Notes under the pieces: model-generated | Told to the model about the DNA's origin: nothing | Databases searched by the model: none | Seen by the model: the letters and a program-made list of their open reading frames with translations, nothing else | From: CAZTDU01 sp050248795 | GTDB lineage: Bacteria > Pseudomonadota > Gammaproteobacteria > Burkholderiales > SG8-39 | Assembly: GCA_050248795.1 (NCBI GenBank) | Contig: JBFWRS010000072.1 | Location: forward strand, 1-10,924 | Direction of reading: 5' to 3' | Length of the DNA: 10,924 nucleotides | Translations under genes and position numbers: made by a program | Part shown: piece after piece, positions 1 to 6,110 of the stretch | Layout of the letters: each line of letters starts with the position of its first letter | Numbering within the stretch: position 1 is the stretch's first letter

Positions 1-1
1 G

Positions 2-364
2 TGGCACGAGGAACCGCGCGGCAACTACTCCACGGCGGGCGCAGTGCCGGCCGTTCCCGCTGCAGTCAGCCTTCATCGAGGCTGGTTCGAGGACACATTG
101 CCGCCGTTCAAGCAGGCGCACCCAGGTCCGATACGCTTCATGAACGTCGACTGCGATATCTACAGTTCCACGCGCGTAGTCCTCGACCTGCTCGCCGACC
201 GCATCGTCGCCGGAACCGTCATTGCCTTCGACGAGTACTTCGGCCATCCCCACTGGCGCGAAGACGAGTTCCGTGCGTTCCAGGAATCGGTGGCGAGATA
301 CACGTGGCGCTACGAATACCTCTCCTTTACCTCGAAACAGGCCGTCGTGCGAATTACTCGGTAA
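2..364 (+). CDS. TylF/MacO-like SAM-dependent O-methyltransferase, 3' part (5' end outside window)
   Basis: The reading frame is open from the first bases of the window to a TAA at 362-364, so this is the C-terminal ~120 residues of a longer protein. Visible motifs are GWFEDTLPPF, MNVDCDIYSST and VIAFDEYFG. These match the C-terminal half of the macrocin O-methyltransferase (TylF) family, where the acidic residues of VDCDIYSS and FDEYF lie at the Mg2+/SAM-dependent active site. Family members methylate hydroxyls on sugars or other small molecules; the substrate here cannot be told. The N-terminal SAM-binding GxGxG region is off the edge. The internal GTG at 44 could be taken as a start, but family-like sequence continues upstream of it, so a partial gene is preferred. 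Its 3' end overlaps the convergent DUF3703 gene by 11 bases. Confidence 0.82.
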   Translation, partial: WHEEPRGNYSTAGAVPAVPAAVSLHRGWFEDTLPPFKQAHPGPIRFMNVDCDIYSSTRVVLDLLADRIVAGTVIAFDEYFGHPHWREDEFRAFQESVARYTWRYEYLSFTSKQAVVRITR

Positions 365-692
365 GCCGCTGGCGCAGATCCTCGGGCACCGGCATCGGCC
401 GCAGCGCACTGACGTTGGCGCCGCCGGTATTGCCCACGGGAACCCAGATGCGCGAGAAGAGCGCTGCGGCGACAATGCGGAGAAGCTGCCCCGCAATCTC
501 GCGAGCATCCAGACGACGCAGGCCGACGCGCAGCATCCACAGGTGCGACACCACGTGCGGCAGCGTATGCCGCTGCCCGAGGATGTGCGCACGCTCCAGA
601 TGATGGAACGCCAGATCGAGAGTGCCCGCCGCGTACGCACTGCGCGCAAGCGCCATCTCGGCTTCGAATGCCATTTTCAGATCCGCTCTCAT
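354..692 (-). CDS. DUF3703 family protein
   Basis: A 112-residue protein of the DUF3703 family, recognised from HHLERAHILGQRHT near residues 30-43 and from WVPVGNTGGANVSAL near residues 83-97, followed by an RPMPVPEDL ending. The function is unknown. The conserved histidines (30, 31, 36, 42, 46, 50) could bind metal, but that is inference. The frame stays open much further upstream, but the ATG at 690-692 is chosen because the family sequence starts there and an AGGAG Shine-Dalgarno lies 5 bases upstream. It lies 62 bases downstream of ynfA on the same strand, with a perfect hairpin between them. As I recall, DUF3703 genes often accompany metal-efflux genes, which fits the neighbouring His-rich transporter. 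The family call is secure; the role is not. Confidence 0.85.
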   Translation of the reverse strand: MRADLKMAFEAEMALARSAYAAGTLDLAFHHLERAHILGQRHTLPHVVSHLWMLRVGLRRLDAREIAGQLLRIVAAALFSRIWVPVGNTGGANVSALRPMPVPEDLRQRLTE

Positions 693-736
693 GCCATCTC
701 CTGCCGCGTCAAGTTTCGATGGCGCGTATTGGAAAG

Positions 737-753
737 CCTGAAGTGGCTTCAGG
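737..753 (-). terminator. Perfect hairpin between ynfA and the DUF3703 gene
   Basis: CCTGAAG at 737-743 and CTTCAGG at 747-753 form a perfect 7-bp stem with a 3-base loop, starting just after the ynfA stop (755-757) on the minus strand. In the minus direction it is followed by CTTTCC, a poor U-tract. It could be a weak intrinsic terminator, an attenuator that lowers DUF3703 expression relative to ynfA, or a mRNA-stabilising stem. Confidence 0.4.
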
Positions 754-754
754 G

Positions 755-1093
755 TCAAGCCCCCGGCGCGCGCGGCCCGAACGCGATGATCGCCATGCCC
801 AGAAGCGCCACGACGCTGCCCGTTACGTCCCAGCGGTCCGGCCGTACGCCGTCCACCGCCCAGAGCCACAGGATCGCCACAGCGACATAGACTCCGCCGT
901 AGGCTGCGTACACCCTGCCCGCAGCATGCGGATGCAGGCTCAGCAGCCAGACGAAGAGCGCGAGGCTCACCGCCGCCGGTGCGAGGAGCCAAACCGACGC
1001 GCCCTTCTTCAACCACAGGTAGGGCAGGTAGCAGCCGACGATCTCGGCGAGCGCCGTGGCGACGAACAGCAGCAGGGTCTTGATCTCGGGCAT
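755..1093 (-). CDS. ynfA: YnfA family (UPF0060) small membrane protein
   Basis: A 112-residue, very hydrophobic protein with four predicted transmembrane segments, close to the ~108-112 residues usual for UPF0060/YnfA. Family signatures are TALAEIVGCYLPYLWLKKG near residues 13-31, then AAYGGVYVA near 63-71, and WAVDGVRPDRWDVTG at 78-92. YnfA has an SMR-transporter-like fold and is reported as an efflux protein in some enterobacteria; the substrate in most bacteria is unknown. The ATG at 1091-1093 is chosen over the upstream in-frame start at 1213 because the family begins there and a GAAGGGAG Shine-Dalgarno lies upstream. It is divergent from the EamA transporter and shares a 52-base intergenic region with it. 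It is likely in the cytoplasmic membrane and may be co-transcribed with the DUF3703 gene. Confidence 0.92.
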   Translation of the reverse strand: MPEIKTLLLFVATALAEIVGCYLPYLWLKKGASVWLLAPAAVSLALFVWLLSLHPHAAGRVYAAYGGVYVAVAILWLWAVDGVRPDRWDVTGSVVALLGMAIIAFGPRAPGA

Positions 1094-1145
1094 GTGAGGG
1101 GCTCCCTTCTTCGCGTGAATCGTATCAGCGCGGTAGCATGGCGCG
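1094..1145. promoter_or_regulatory. Divergent intergenic region ynfA / EamA transporter
   Basis: These 52 bases must carry the upstream signals of both genes. On the plus strand TAGCAT at 1134-1139 is a -10-like hexamer (4/6 to TATAAT) only 6 bases before the transporter ATG, and no Shine-Dalgarno is visible there. That would imply a leaderless or very short-leader message. No convincing -35 was found. On the minus strand the ynfA ribosome site occupies the proximal part. I see no clear operator palindrome. Confidence 0.25.
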
Positions 1146-2204
1146 ATGATGGCCGCATCCGCGTCGCCGATCGCCTGCGCCCTCGCCGCCGCGGCGTTGT
1201 TCGGCGCCAGCACGCCCCTGGCAAAACTGCTGCTCGGGACGGTTCCGCCTCTGCTGCTTGCCGCGCTGCTCTATCTGGGCAGCGGCATCGGCCTGGCGGC
1301 GTGGCTCGTGCTGCGACGCGCCGGCGCGCAGGTGCGCGTTTCGCCCATCGCCCGCGGCGACTGGCCCTGGCTGGCGGGTGCGATTGCCGCCGGAGGCATC
1401 GCTGGCCCGGTGCTGCTGATGTACGGGCTTGCCCGCACCAACGCGGGTACCGCGTCGCTGCTGCTCAATCTCGAAGCGGTGCTTACCGCAATGCTGGCAT
1501 GGTTCGCGTTCCGCGAGAACGTGGATCGACGCGTCTTCCTCGGCATGTGCGCCATCGTTGCCGGCGGCGTGGTGCTGACGTGGAACGAGGCCCCGCGCGT
1601 GGAGAGCTACGCGGGCCCGCTGCTCGTCGCCGCCGCGTGTCTTGCATGGGCGATCGACAACAACCTCACGCGCAAGGTCTCGGGCGGCGACGCCGTGACG
1701 ATCGCCTGCCTGAAGGGTCTGGCCGCGGGTAGCGTCAATCTCGCCCTCGCGCTCGGCATGGGTGCTGCGCTGCCTTCCGCCGGACCGCTCGTCGCCGCAG
1801 GCCTGCTCGGCCTCGCGGGTTACGGCGTGAGCCTGGTGCTGTTCATCGTCGCGCTGCGCGGGTTGGGAACCGCGCGCACCGGGGCCTATTACTCCGTCGC
1901 ACCGTTCTTTGGTGCGGCGCTTGCGTTGATGCTTCCCGGCGAGCAGCCGGATGCGGCGTTCTGGATCGCCGCCGCGCTGATGGCGGCCGGCGTGTGGCTG
2001 CATCTGAGCGAACGGCACGATCATGTACACAGCCACGAGCCCCTGGAACACGAGCACATGCACTCGCACGACGAGCACCACAGGCACGAGCACGAACCCG
2101 GCTGGGACGGACGCGAGCCGCACGTACACTGGCACCGGCATGAGCCGCTGTCGCACGCGCACGCGCACTATCCCGATCTGCACCATCGGCATGCGCACCG
2201 GTGA
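1146..2204 (+). CDS. EamA/DMT family transporter with long histidine-rich C-terminal tail
   Basis: A 352-residue protein of the drug/metabolite transporter superfamily, with two EamA repeats forming about ten transmembrane helices across residues 8-287. Typical features are ALFGASTPLAKLLL in helix 1, LARTNAGTASLLLNLE at the end of repeat 1, and the GLGTARTGAYYSVAPFFGA stretch in repeat 2. After residue 290 comes a 62-residue hydrophilic tail with 23 histidines in HxH patterns, likely cytoplasmic or peripheral and metal-binding. Many proteobacterial EamA proteins carry similar tails; their substrates are generally uncharacterised, and Ni, Co or Zn handling is plausible. The start at 1146 is followed by a second ATG at 1149, which could equally be used. 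It is divergent from ynfA and followed after 57 bases by the GDCCVxC gene, so those two are likely in one transcription unit. Confidence 0.9.
   Translation: MMAASASPIACALAAAALFGASTPLAKLLLGTVPPLLLAALLYLGSGIGLAAWLVLRRAGAQVRVSPIARGDWPWLAGAIAAGGIAGPVLLMYGLARTNAGTASLLLNLEAVLTAMLAWFAFRENVDRRVFLGMCAIVAGGVVLTWNEAPRVESYAGPLLVAAACLAWAIDNNLTRKVSGGDAVTIACLKGLAAGSVNLALALGMGAALPSAGPLVAAGLLGLAGYGVSLVLFIVALRGLGTARTGAYYSVAPFFGAALALMLPGEQPDAAFWIAAALMAAGVWLHLSERHDHVHSHEPLEHEHMHSHDEHHRHEHEPGWDGREPHVHWHRHEPLSHAHAHYPDLHHRHAHR
2016..2201 (+). other. Histidine-rich tail with internal HEPLxHxHxH repeat
   Basis: This is the coding region for residues 291-352 of the EamA transporter. It holds 23 histidines, mostly as HxH. 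A ten-residue unit of the form HEPL-x-H-x-H-x-H occurs twice, at residues 297-306 (2034-2063) and 332-341 (2139-2168), suggesting internal duplication or convergent metal-site repetition. A metal-buffering or metal-sensing role is inferred from composition alone. Confidence 0.65.
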
Positions 2205-2261
2205 TGAACGTGTCGGCGAGGATCGAGCCCAAGCGGCGGGCGCGGCGTCGATCAGGAAGCC

Positions 2262-2495
2262 ATGAGCGAAGTCGTCCTTGAAAGCACCCTGACCTGCCCG
2301 GCATGCGGCTACGCGAGCGCCGAAACCATGCCGACCGACGCCTGCCTTTTCTTCTGGGCGTGTCCGTACTGCAAGGAAGTAGCGAAACCGAAGCGCGGGG
2401 ATTGCTGCGTGTTCTGCAGCTACGGCAGCGTGCCCTGCCCGCCGGTACAGGAGCAACGGGGCGGCGGGTGCGCCCACCCGGGTGATCTGGGCTGA
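2262..2495 (+). CDS. GDCCVxC-family small cysteine-rich protein
   Basis: A 77-residue protein with ten cysteines. TCPACG (11-16) and ACPYC (33-37) look like zinc-ribbon knuckles, and the hallmark GDCCVFCSYG lies at residues 46-55, followed by a CPP motif. This matches the family annotated as GDCCVxC domain-containing (seleno)protein. Some members carry selenocysteine in this motif; here all positions are ordinary TGC/TGT cysteine codons. The function is unknown; a thiol-based metal-binding or redox role is inferred. The ATG at 2262 is preceded by AGGA four bases upstream. It follows the His-rich transporter by 57 bases on the same strand and probably shares its transcript. A 6-bp inverted repeat lies near its 3' end (2465-2480), without a T-tract. 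The C-terminal tail after residue 64 looks lineage-specific. Confidence 0.85.
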   Translation: MSEVVLESTLTCPACGYASAETMPTDACLFFWACPYCKEVAKPKRGDCCVFCSYGSVPCPPVQEQRGGGCAHPGDLG

Positions 2496-2511
2496 GCGCG
2501 TACGGCAGGTT

Positions 2512-2540
2512 TTGTCCCGATGCCGCCCAGGCATTAGAGT
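2512..2540 (+). promoter_or_regulatory. Candidate sigma70 promoter of the MmeI-like gene, leaderless
   Basis: TTGTCC (2512-2517) and TAGAGT (2535-2540), each 4/6 to consensus, are separated by exactly 17 bases. The start codon begins at 2547, six bases after the -10, so transcription would start at or next to the A of ATG. No Shine-Dalgarno is present before that ATG. A 5-bp inverted repeat (ATGCC at 2520-2524, GGCAT at 2530-2534) lies in the spacer and might bind a regulator, but is short enough to be chance. Confidence 0.4.
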
Positions 2541-2546
2541 GCGGGT

Positions 2547-5330
2547 ATGCCGCTTTCCTGGAACGAGATCCGTGACCGTGCGCTCTCGTTTTCCCGGGAG
2601 TGGAAGGATGCAGAGTCCGAGCAGGCCGAGTCGCAGAGCTTCTGGAACGATTTCTTCAGGGTCTTCGGCATAGACCGTCGGCGCGTCGCGGTGTTCGAGA
2701 AGCAGGTCAGCCTCACCCGCGCCGGCGAACGGCTCAAACACGGCCGCATCGATGCATTCTGGAAAGGCGTGCTGCTGGTCGAGCATAAGAGCGCCGGCCA
2801 GGATCTCGACAAGGCCTTCGCACAGGCTGCCGACTACTTCGAGGGGATCGCCGAGCGCGACCTGCCGCGCTACATCCTGGTTTCGGACTTCCGCCGGTTC
2901 CGGCTGTTCGACCTCGAGTCCGGCGAGGACTGGTCTTTCAGGCTCGCCGACCTGCACAAGCATGTACGCCGATTCGGCTTCGTCGCCGGCTACCGTACGC
3001 AGGAGATTCGCGAGCAGGACCCGGTCAACGTCGAAGCCGCCGAGCGCATGGGCCGGCTGCACGACCGCCTCAAGGCCACTGGCTACGCCGGGCACCCGCT
3101 GGAGGTGCTGCTCGTGCGGCTGCTCTTTTGCCTCTTCGCCGACGACACCGGCATTTTCCCCAAGCAGTCCTTCCGCGAGTTCATCGAGACCAAGACCTCG
3201 GAAGACGGCGCCGACCTGGGGCTGCACCTGGCGCAGCTTTTCCAGGTGCTCAACACCGAAGATTCCCAGCGCCAGAGCACGCTGGACGAGGCGCTTGCCG
3301 CCTTCCCCTATGTCAACGGCAAGCTCTTCGAGGAGCCTTTGCCGCTCGCCACCTTCGACTCGCGCATGCGCACCACGCTGCTCGATTGCGCGGGCCTCGA
3401 CTGGAGCCGCATCAGCCCCGCGGTGTTCGGCGCGCTGTTCCAGTCCGTGATGGACGAGAAGGCGCGCCGCAACCTGGGTGCGCACTACACGAGCGAGAAG
3501 AATATCCTCAAGCTCATCAAGCCGCTGTTCCTCGACGGCCTGTGGGATGAGTTCAACAAGGTAAAAGGTAACCTGACGCGGCTGTTCGAGTTCCACAAGC
3601 GCTTGCGCACCCTCACGTTTCTCGACCCCGCCTGCGGCTGCGGAAACTTCCTCGTCATCGCCTACCGCGAGCTTCGACTGCTGGAACTGGAGATCCTGCG
3701 CACGGTGCTGAAGATGGAACGCGGCCAGCAGCACCTGAACGTGTTCCAGCTCGTGCAGGTGAACGTCGATCAGTTCCACGGCATAGAGATCGAGGAGTTC
3801 CCCGCACAGATTGCCCAGGTGGCGATGTGGCTCATCGACCACCAGATGAACCAGCTCGTGTCGGAAGAGTTCGGCAACTACTACGCCCGCCTGCCGCTCA
3901 CCACCTCGGCACATATCGTGCACGGCAATGCGCTGCGGATGGATTGGAACGAGGTCGTACCGGCCGCCCGGCTGAACTGGATCCTGGGCAATCCGCCGTT
4001 TGTGGGCCATCAATGGCGCAATCCGGAGCAGATGCAGGACATGGATCGGATCTGGGGCACGGAGGGTCGATTCGGCAGGCTCGATTACGTCACCTGCTGG
4101 CACAGGAAGGCCGCAGAACTCATTCAGTCGAACCACACGCTCGAAGCAGCATTCGTGTCGACGAACTCGATTACCCAAGGCGAGCAGGTCAGTATCCTGT
4201 GGCCTGATCTGCTCGCACGGGGCATACGAATCACCTTCGCGCACCGGACCTTCCAGTGGACCAACGAAGCCCGAGGAGAAGCGGCGGTGCATTGCGTCAT
4301 CGTCGGTTTGGGTACGAGGCCGCCGACCAAGCGGCGCCTTTTTGACTACAGCGCACCGCGTTCCGAGCCACACGAAACGCTGGTCGACAACATCAACCCC
4401 TACCTGGTCCCCGGACCAGATGTGATCCTGCCGTCGCGCACCGATCCCGCGCCCGACATCCCGCAGATGAAGAAGGGCAGCCAGCCCACCGACGGGGGAT
4501 TCCTCGTGCTCAGCGACGAGGCGAGATCGGCTCTGCTCGCAAGCGAACCGCAGGCGGCCCCTTGGATCCGGGAGTATGTCGGCGGAGACGAGTTGATCTC
4601 TCGCGATCGCCGCTGGTGCCTATGGCTCAAGGGTATCCAGCCCGCAGTGCTCAAGACGATGCCCCATGTGCTCGAACGCGTGGAAAGCGTGCGTGCAGCG
4701 AGGCTTAAGAGTCCGACCAAGAGCGTCCGGGACTATGCCCAGTACCCCACACTGTTTACGCAAGATCGCCAACCGGAGACCGAATACCTGGCAGTGCCGG
4801 AAGTCTCATCCGAGAACCGGCGTTTCATTCCGATGGCGTTCTTGCCGTCGACCGTGGTGGCGAGCAACAAGCTGCAGATGATCGTCGGCGCTACACGTTT
4901 TCACTTTGGGGTGCTGAACTCGACGATGCACATGGCTTGGGTGCGGGCAGTCACTGGTCGCCTTGAGAGTCGCCTTAGCTACGCCCCTTCGGTCTACAAC
5001 AATTTCCCTTGGCCGCGAGACTTGGATCTCAAGTATCGCAAACAGATCGAGCAGGCCGCGCAAGGCGTGTTGGACGCGCGCAGCGGATTCCCGAACGCTT
5101 CGCTGGCGGAGCTTTACGACCCGCTGACCATGCCGCCCGAACTCGCACGCGCCCACCAGGTGCTCGACCGCGCGGTGGATGCGGCGTACCTGGCGGGCAG
5201 GAGCCGCAAGGGATTCGCGAGCGACGCGGAGCGGGTGGCGTTCCTGTTCGAGCTGTACCAGGAGTACACGAGCCTGTTGCCGGCCGAGACCAAGCCAAAG
5301 CGCGGCGGCAGGCGCAACCGGCGCCCCTGA
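2547..5330 (+). CDS. MmeI-like Type IIL/IIG bifunctional restriction endonuclease-methyltransferase
   Basis: A 927-residue single-chain enzyme that both cleaves DNA and methylates adenine on one strand of its target; MmeI itself is about 919 aa. Order of parts: N-terminal PD-(D/E)xK nuclease, with D69, nine residues, then E79-H-K81, exactly the D-x9-ExK spacing of MmeI; helical linker (~160-300); gamma-class N6-adenine methylase, with GAHYTS (311-316), SAM motif I FLDPACGCGNF (358-368) and catalytic NPPF (482-485); target-recognition domain (~620-825), including HFGVLNSTMHMAWV and VYNNFPWP; C-terminal helical segment to 927. All catalytic motifs are intact, so it should be active. The start matches the family N-terminus (MPLSWNEIRDRAL). 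No separate methylase, specificity subunit or C-protein gene is seen. G+C drops in the recognition half. It is followed by the OB-like and PIN genes on the same strand. Confidence 0.95.
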   Translation: MPLSWNEIRDRALSFSREWKDAESEQAESQSFWNDFFRVFGIDRRRVAVFEKQVSLTRAGERLKHGRIDAFWKGVLLVEHKSAGQDLDKAFAQAADYFEGIAERDLPRYILVSDFRRFRLFDLESGEDWSFRLADLHKHVRRFGFVAGYRTQEIREQDPVNVEAAERMGRLHDRLKATGYAGHPLEVLLVRLLFCLFADDTGIFPKQSFREFIETKTSEDGADLGLHLAQLFQVLNTEDSQRQSTLDEALAAFPYVNGKLFEEPLPLATFDSRMRTTLLDCAGLDWSRISPAVFGALFQSVMDEKARRNLGAHYTSEKNILKLIKPLFLDGLWDEFNKVKGNLTRLFEFHKRLRTLTFLDPACGCGNFLVIAYRELRLLELEILRTVLKMERGQQHLNVFQLVQVNVDQFHGIEIEEFPAQIAQVAMWLIDHQMNQLVSEEFGNYYARLPLTTSAHIVHGNALRMDWNEVVPAARLNWILGNPPFVGHQWRNPEQMQDMDRIWGTEGRFGRLDYVTCWHRKAAELIQSNHTLEAAFVSTNSITQGEQVSILWPDLLARGIRITFAHRTFQWTNEARGEAAVHCVIVGLGTRPPTKRRLFDYSAPRSEPHETLVDNINPYLVPGPDVILPSRTDPAPDIPQMKKGSQPTDGGFLVLSDEARSALLASEPQAAPWIREYVGGDELISRDRRWCLWLKGIQPAVLKTMPHVLERVESVRAARLKSPTKSVRDYAQYPTLFTQDRQPETEYLAVPEVSSENRRFIPMAFLPSTVVASNKLQMIVGATRFHFGVLNSTMHMAWVRAVTGRLESRLSYAPSVYNNFPWPRDLDLKYRKQIEQAAQGVLDARSGFPNASLAELYDPLTMPPELARAHQVLDRAVDAAYLAGRSRKGFASDAERVAFLFELYQEYTSLLPAETKPKRGGRRNRRP

Positions 5331-5343
5331 AGGCGTATCATTT

Positions 5344-5361
5344 CGCTCCGTAAGAGGAGCG
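5344..5361 (+). promoter_or_regulatory. Hairpin that would sequester the ribosome-binding site of the OB-like gene
   Basis: CGCTCC (5344-5349) and GGAGCG (5356-5361) form a perfect 6-bp stem around the loop GTAAGA. The 3' arm contains the GGAG Shine-Dalgarno of the gene starting at 5364, four bases from its ATG. A read-through message from the MmeI-like gene would fold it and could mask translation. A -10-like TATCAT sits at 5336-5341, but no matching -35 was found. If that -10 is used, the transcript would begin inside the 5' arm and escape the hairpin. Confidence 0.4.
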
Positions 5362-5363
5362 CC

Positions 5364-6107
5364 ATGTCCCGCAAGTCCGAGCCCAGGAAGCTGACACTCA
5401 AGCTGGACGGCCGGCACATCACGGCCGAGCGGTTCGTGAAGGCTGTGTCGTCGTTCGTCGCCCTCATCAACGAAGTCTCCGAGGCGGTGACGAACGAGCG
5501 CGGCGCCTTCCGCTGGATTGTTTCCGTCGAGAGCGGCAGCGCCATCGTTCACTTTCAGCCCGAACCGCAGCACGCGGACGCCATGTACGCGCCGGTGTCG
5601 GTCAAGGCCATCAATGACGGTTTCGAGCTGCTCGAAGCACGCGCCGAGCGCCCACGGTACTGGTCCGATGTTGCCCTACGCAAGGCAAAGGATCTTGCCG
5701 AGGTTCTTGAACCCGCTGGAGGGACGCTCGATCATGTGAGCGTGCGCTCGGACCGGAAAGAGCGAAGCGTGACGCCGAAGCTCGGCGCCCACGTCGATGC
5801 GCTGATTGGCTCCGACTACCGATCGCTGGGCTCGATCGAGGGCCGGTTGCGGGCGATCAACGAAGCCGGCGGCGTTCACTTCGTCATCCGCGACCCGGCA
5901 ACGAACAACGAGGTGCGCTGCTACTTCCAGGAAGAGGACGCCGACGAGTACATGAAGGCCTGGCGTAAACGCGTATCGGTGTACGGCGAGATTCGCTACC
6001 GCAAGGACGGTACGCCGGTGAGCGTTTCGGTGCGGGAGTTCCGCGTGCTGCGCGAGGCGGCCGAATTGCCGAAGGCGCGGGACGTTCGAGGAATACTCGC
6101 TTCCTGA
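5364..6107 (+). CDS. Uncharacterised protein with probable C-terminal OB-like domain, partner of PIN protein
   Basis: A 247-residue soluble protein with no signal peptide or membrane segment. I do not recognise a named family. Residues 1-70 read as alternating strands and an amphipathic helix (LKLDGRHITAERFVKAVSSF, then WIVSVESGSAIVHF). Residues 80-150 are mainly helical. Residues 155-230 show a strand-rich pattern: SIEGRLRAINEAGGVHFVI, an acidic helix, then VSVYGEIRYRKDGTPVSVSV. This resembles the five-stranded OB fold of nucleic-acid-binding proteins, but it is a pattern-level call. The ATG at 5364 has a strong AAGAGGAG ribosome site, partly inside a hairpin. It starts 33 bases after the MmeI-like gene and ends 3 bases before the PIN gene, so it is probably co-translated with the latter. 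It could be an antitoxin or nucleic-acid-binding partner of the PIN protein; this is inference. Confidence 0.72.
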   Translation: MSRKSEPRKLTLKLDGRHITAERFVKAVSSFVALINEVSEAVTNERGAFRWIVSVESGSAIVHFQPEPQHADAMYAPVSVKAINDGFELLEARAERPRYWSDVALRKAKDLAEVLEPAGGTLDHVSVRSDRKERSVTPKLGAHVDALIGSDYRSLGSIEGRLRAINEAGGVHFVIRDPATNNEVRCYFQEEDADEYMKAWRKRVSVYGEIRYRKDGTPVSVSVREFRVLREAAELPKARDVRGILAS

Positions 6108-6110
6108 GTC

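Noticed and set aside
1..603. Plus-strand frame from base 1 giving a 200-codon Arg-rich protein.
   Set aside because: Out of frame with the TylF-like coding sequence and antisense to the DUF3703 gene, both of which show clear family motifs.
668..1732. Plus-strand open frame of 354 codons over ynfA and the transporter start.
   Set aside because: Arg/Ala-rich shadow of ynfA (opposite strand) and the EamA gene (other frame); no recognisable domain.
2465..2480. CGGGTG / CACCCG inverted repeat near the end of the GDCCVxC gene, considered as a terminator.
   Set aside because: It lies inside the coding region, and the only T-run (2511-2513) is more than 30 bases downstream, where it forms part of the likely -35 of the next promoter.
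1125..4373. Antisense open frame of 1082 codons on the minus strand, covering the transporter, GDCCVxC gene and first half of the MmeI-like gene.
   Set aside because: The opposite strand encodes clearly recognisable conserved proteins. The antisense translation is compositionally a GC-rich shadow with no recognisable domain, and its end overlaps ynfA.
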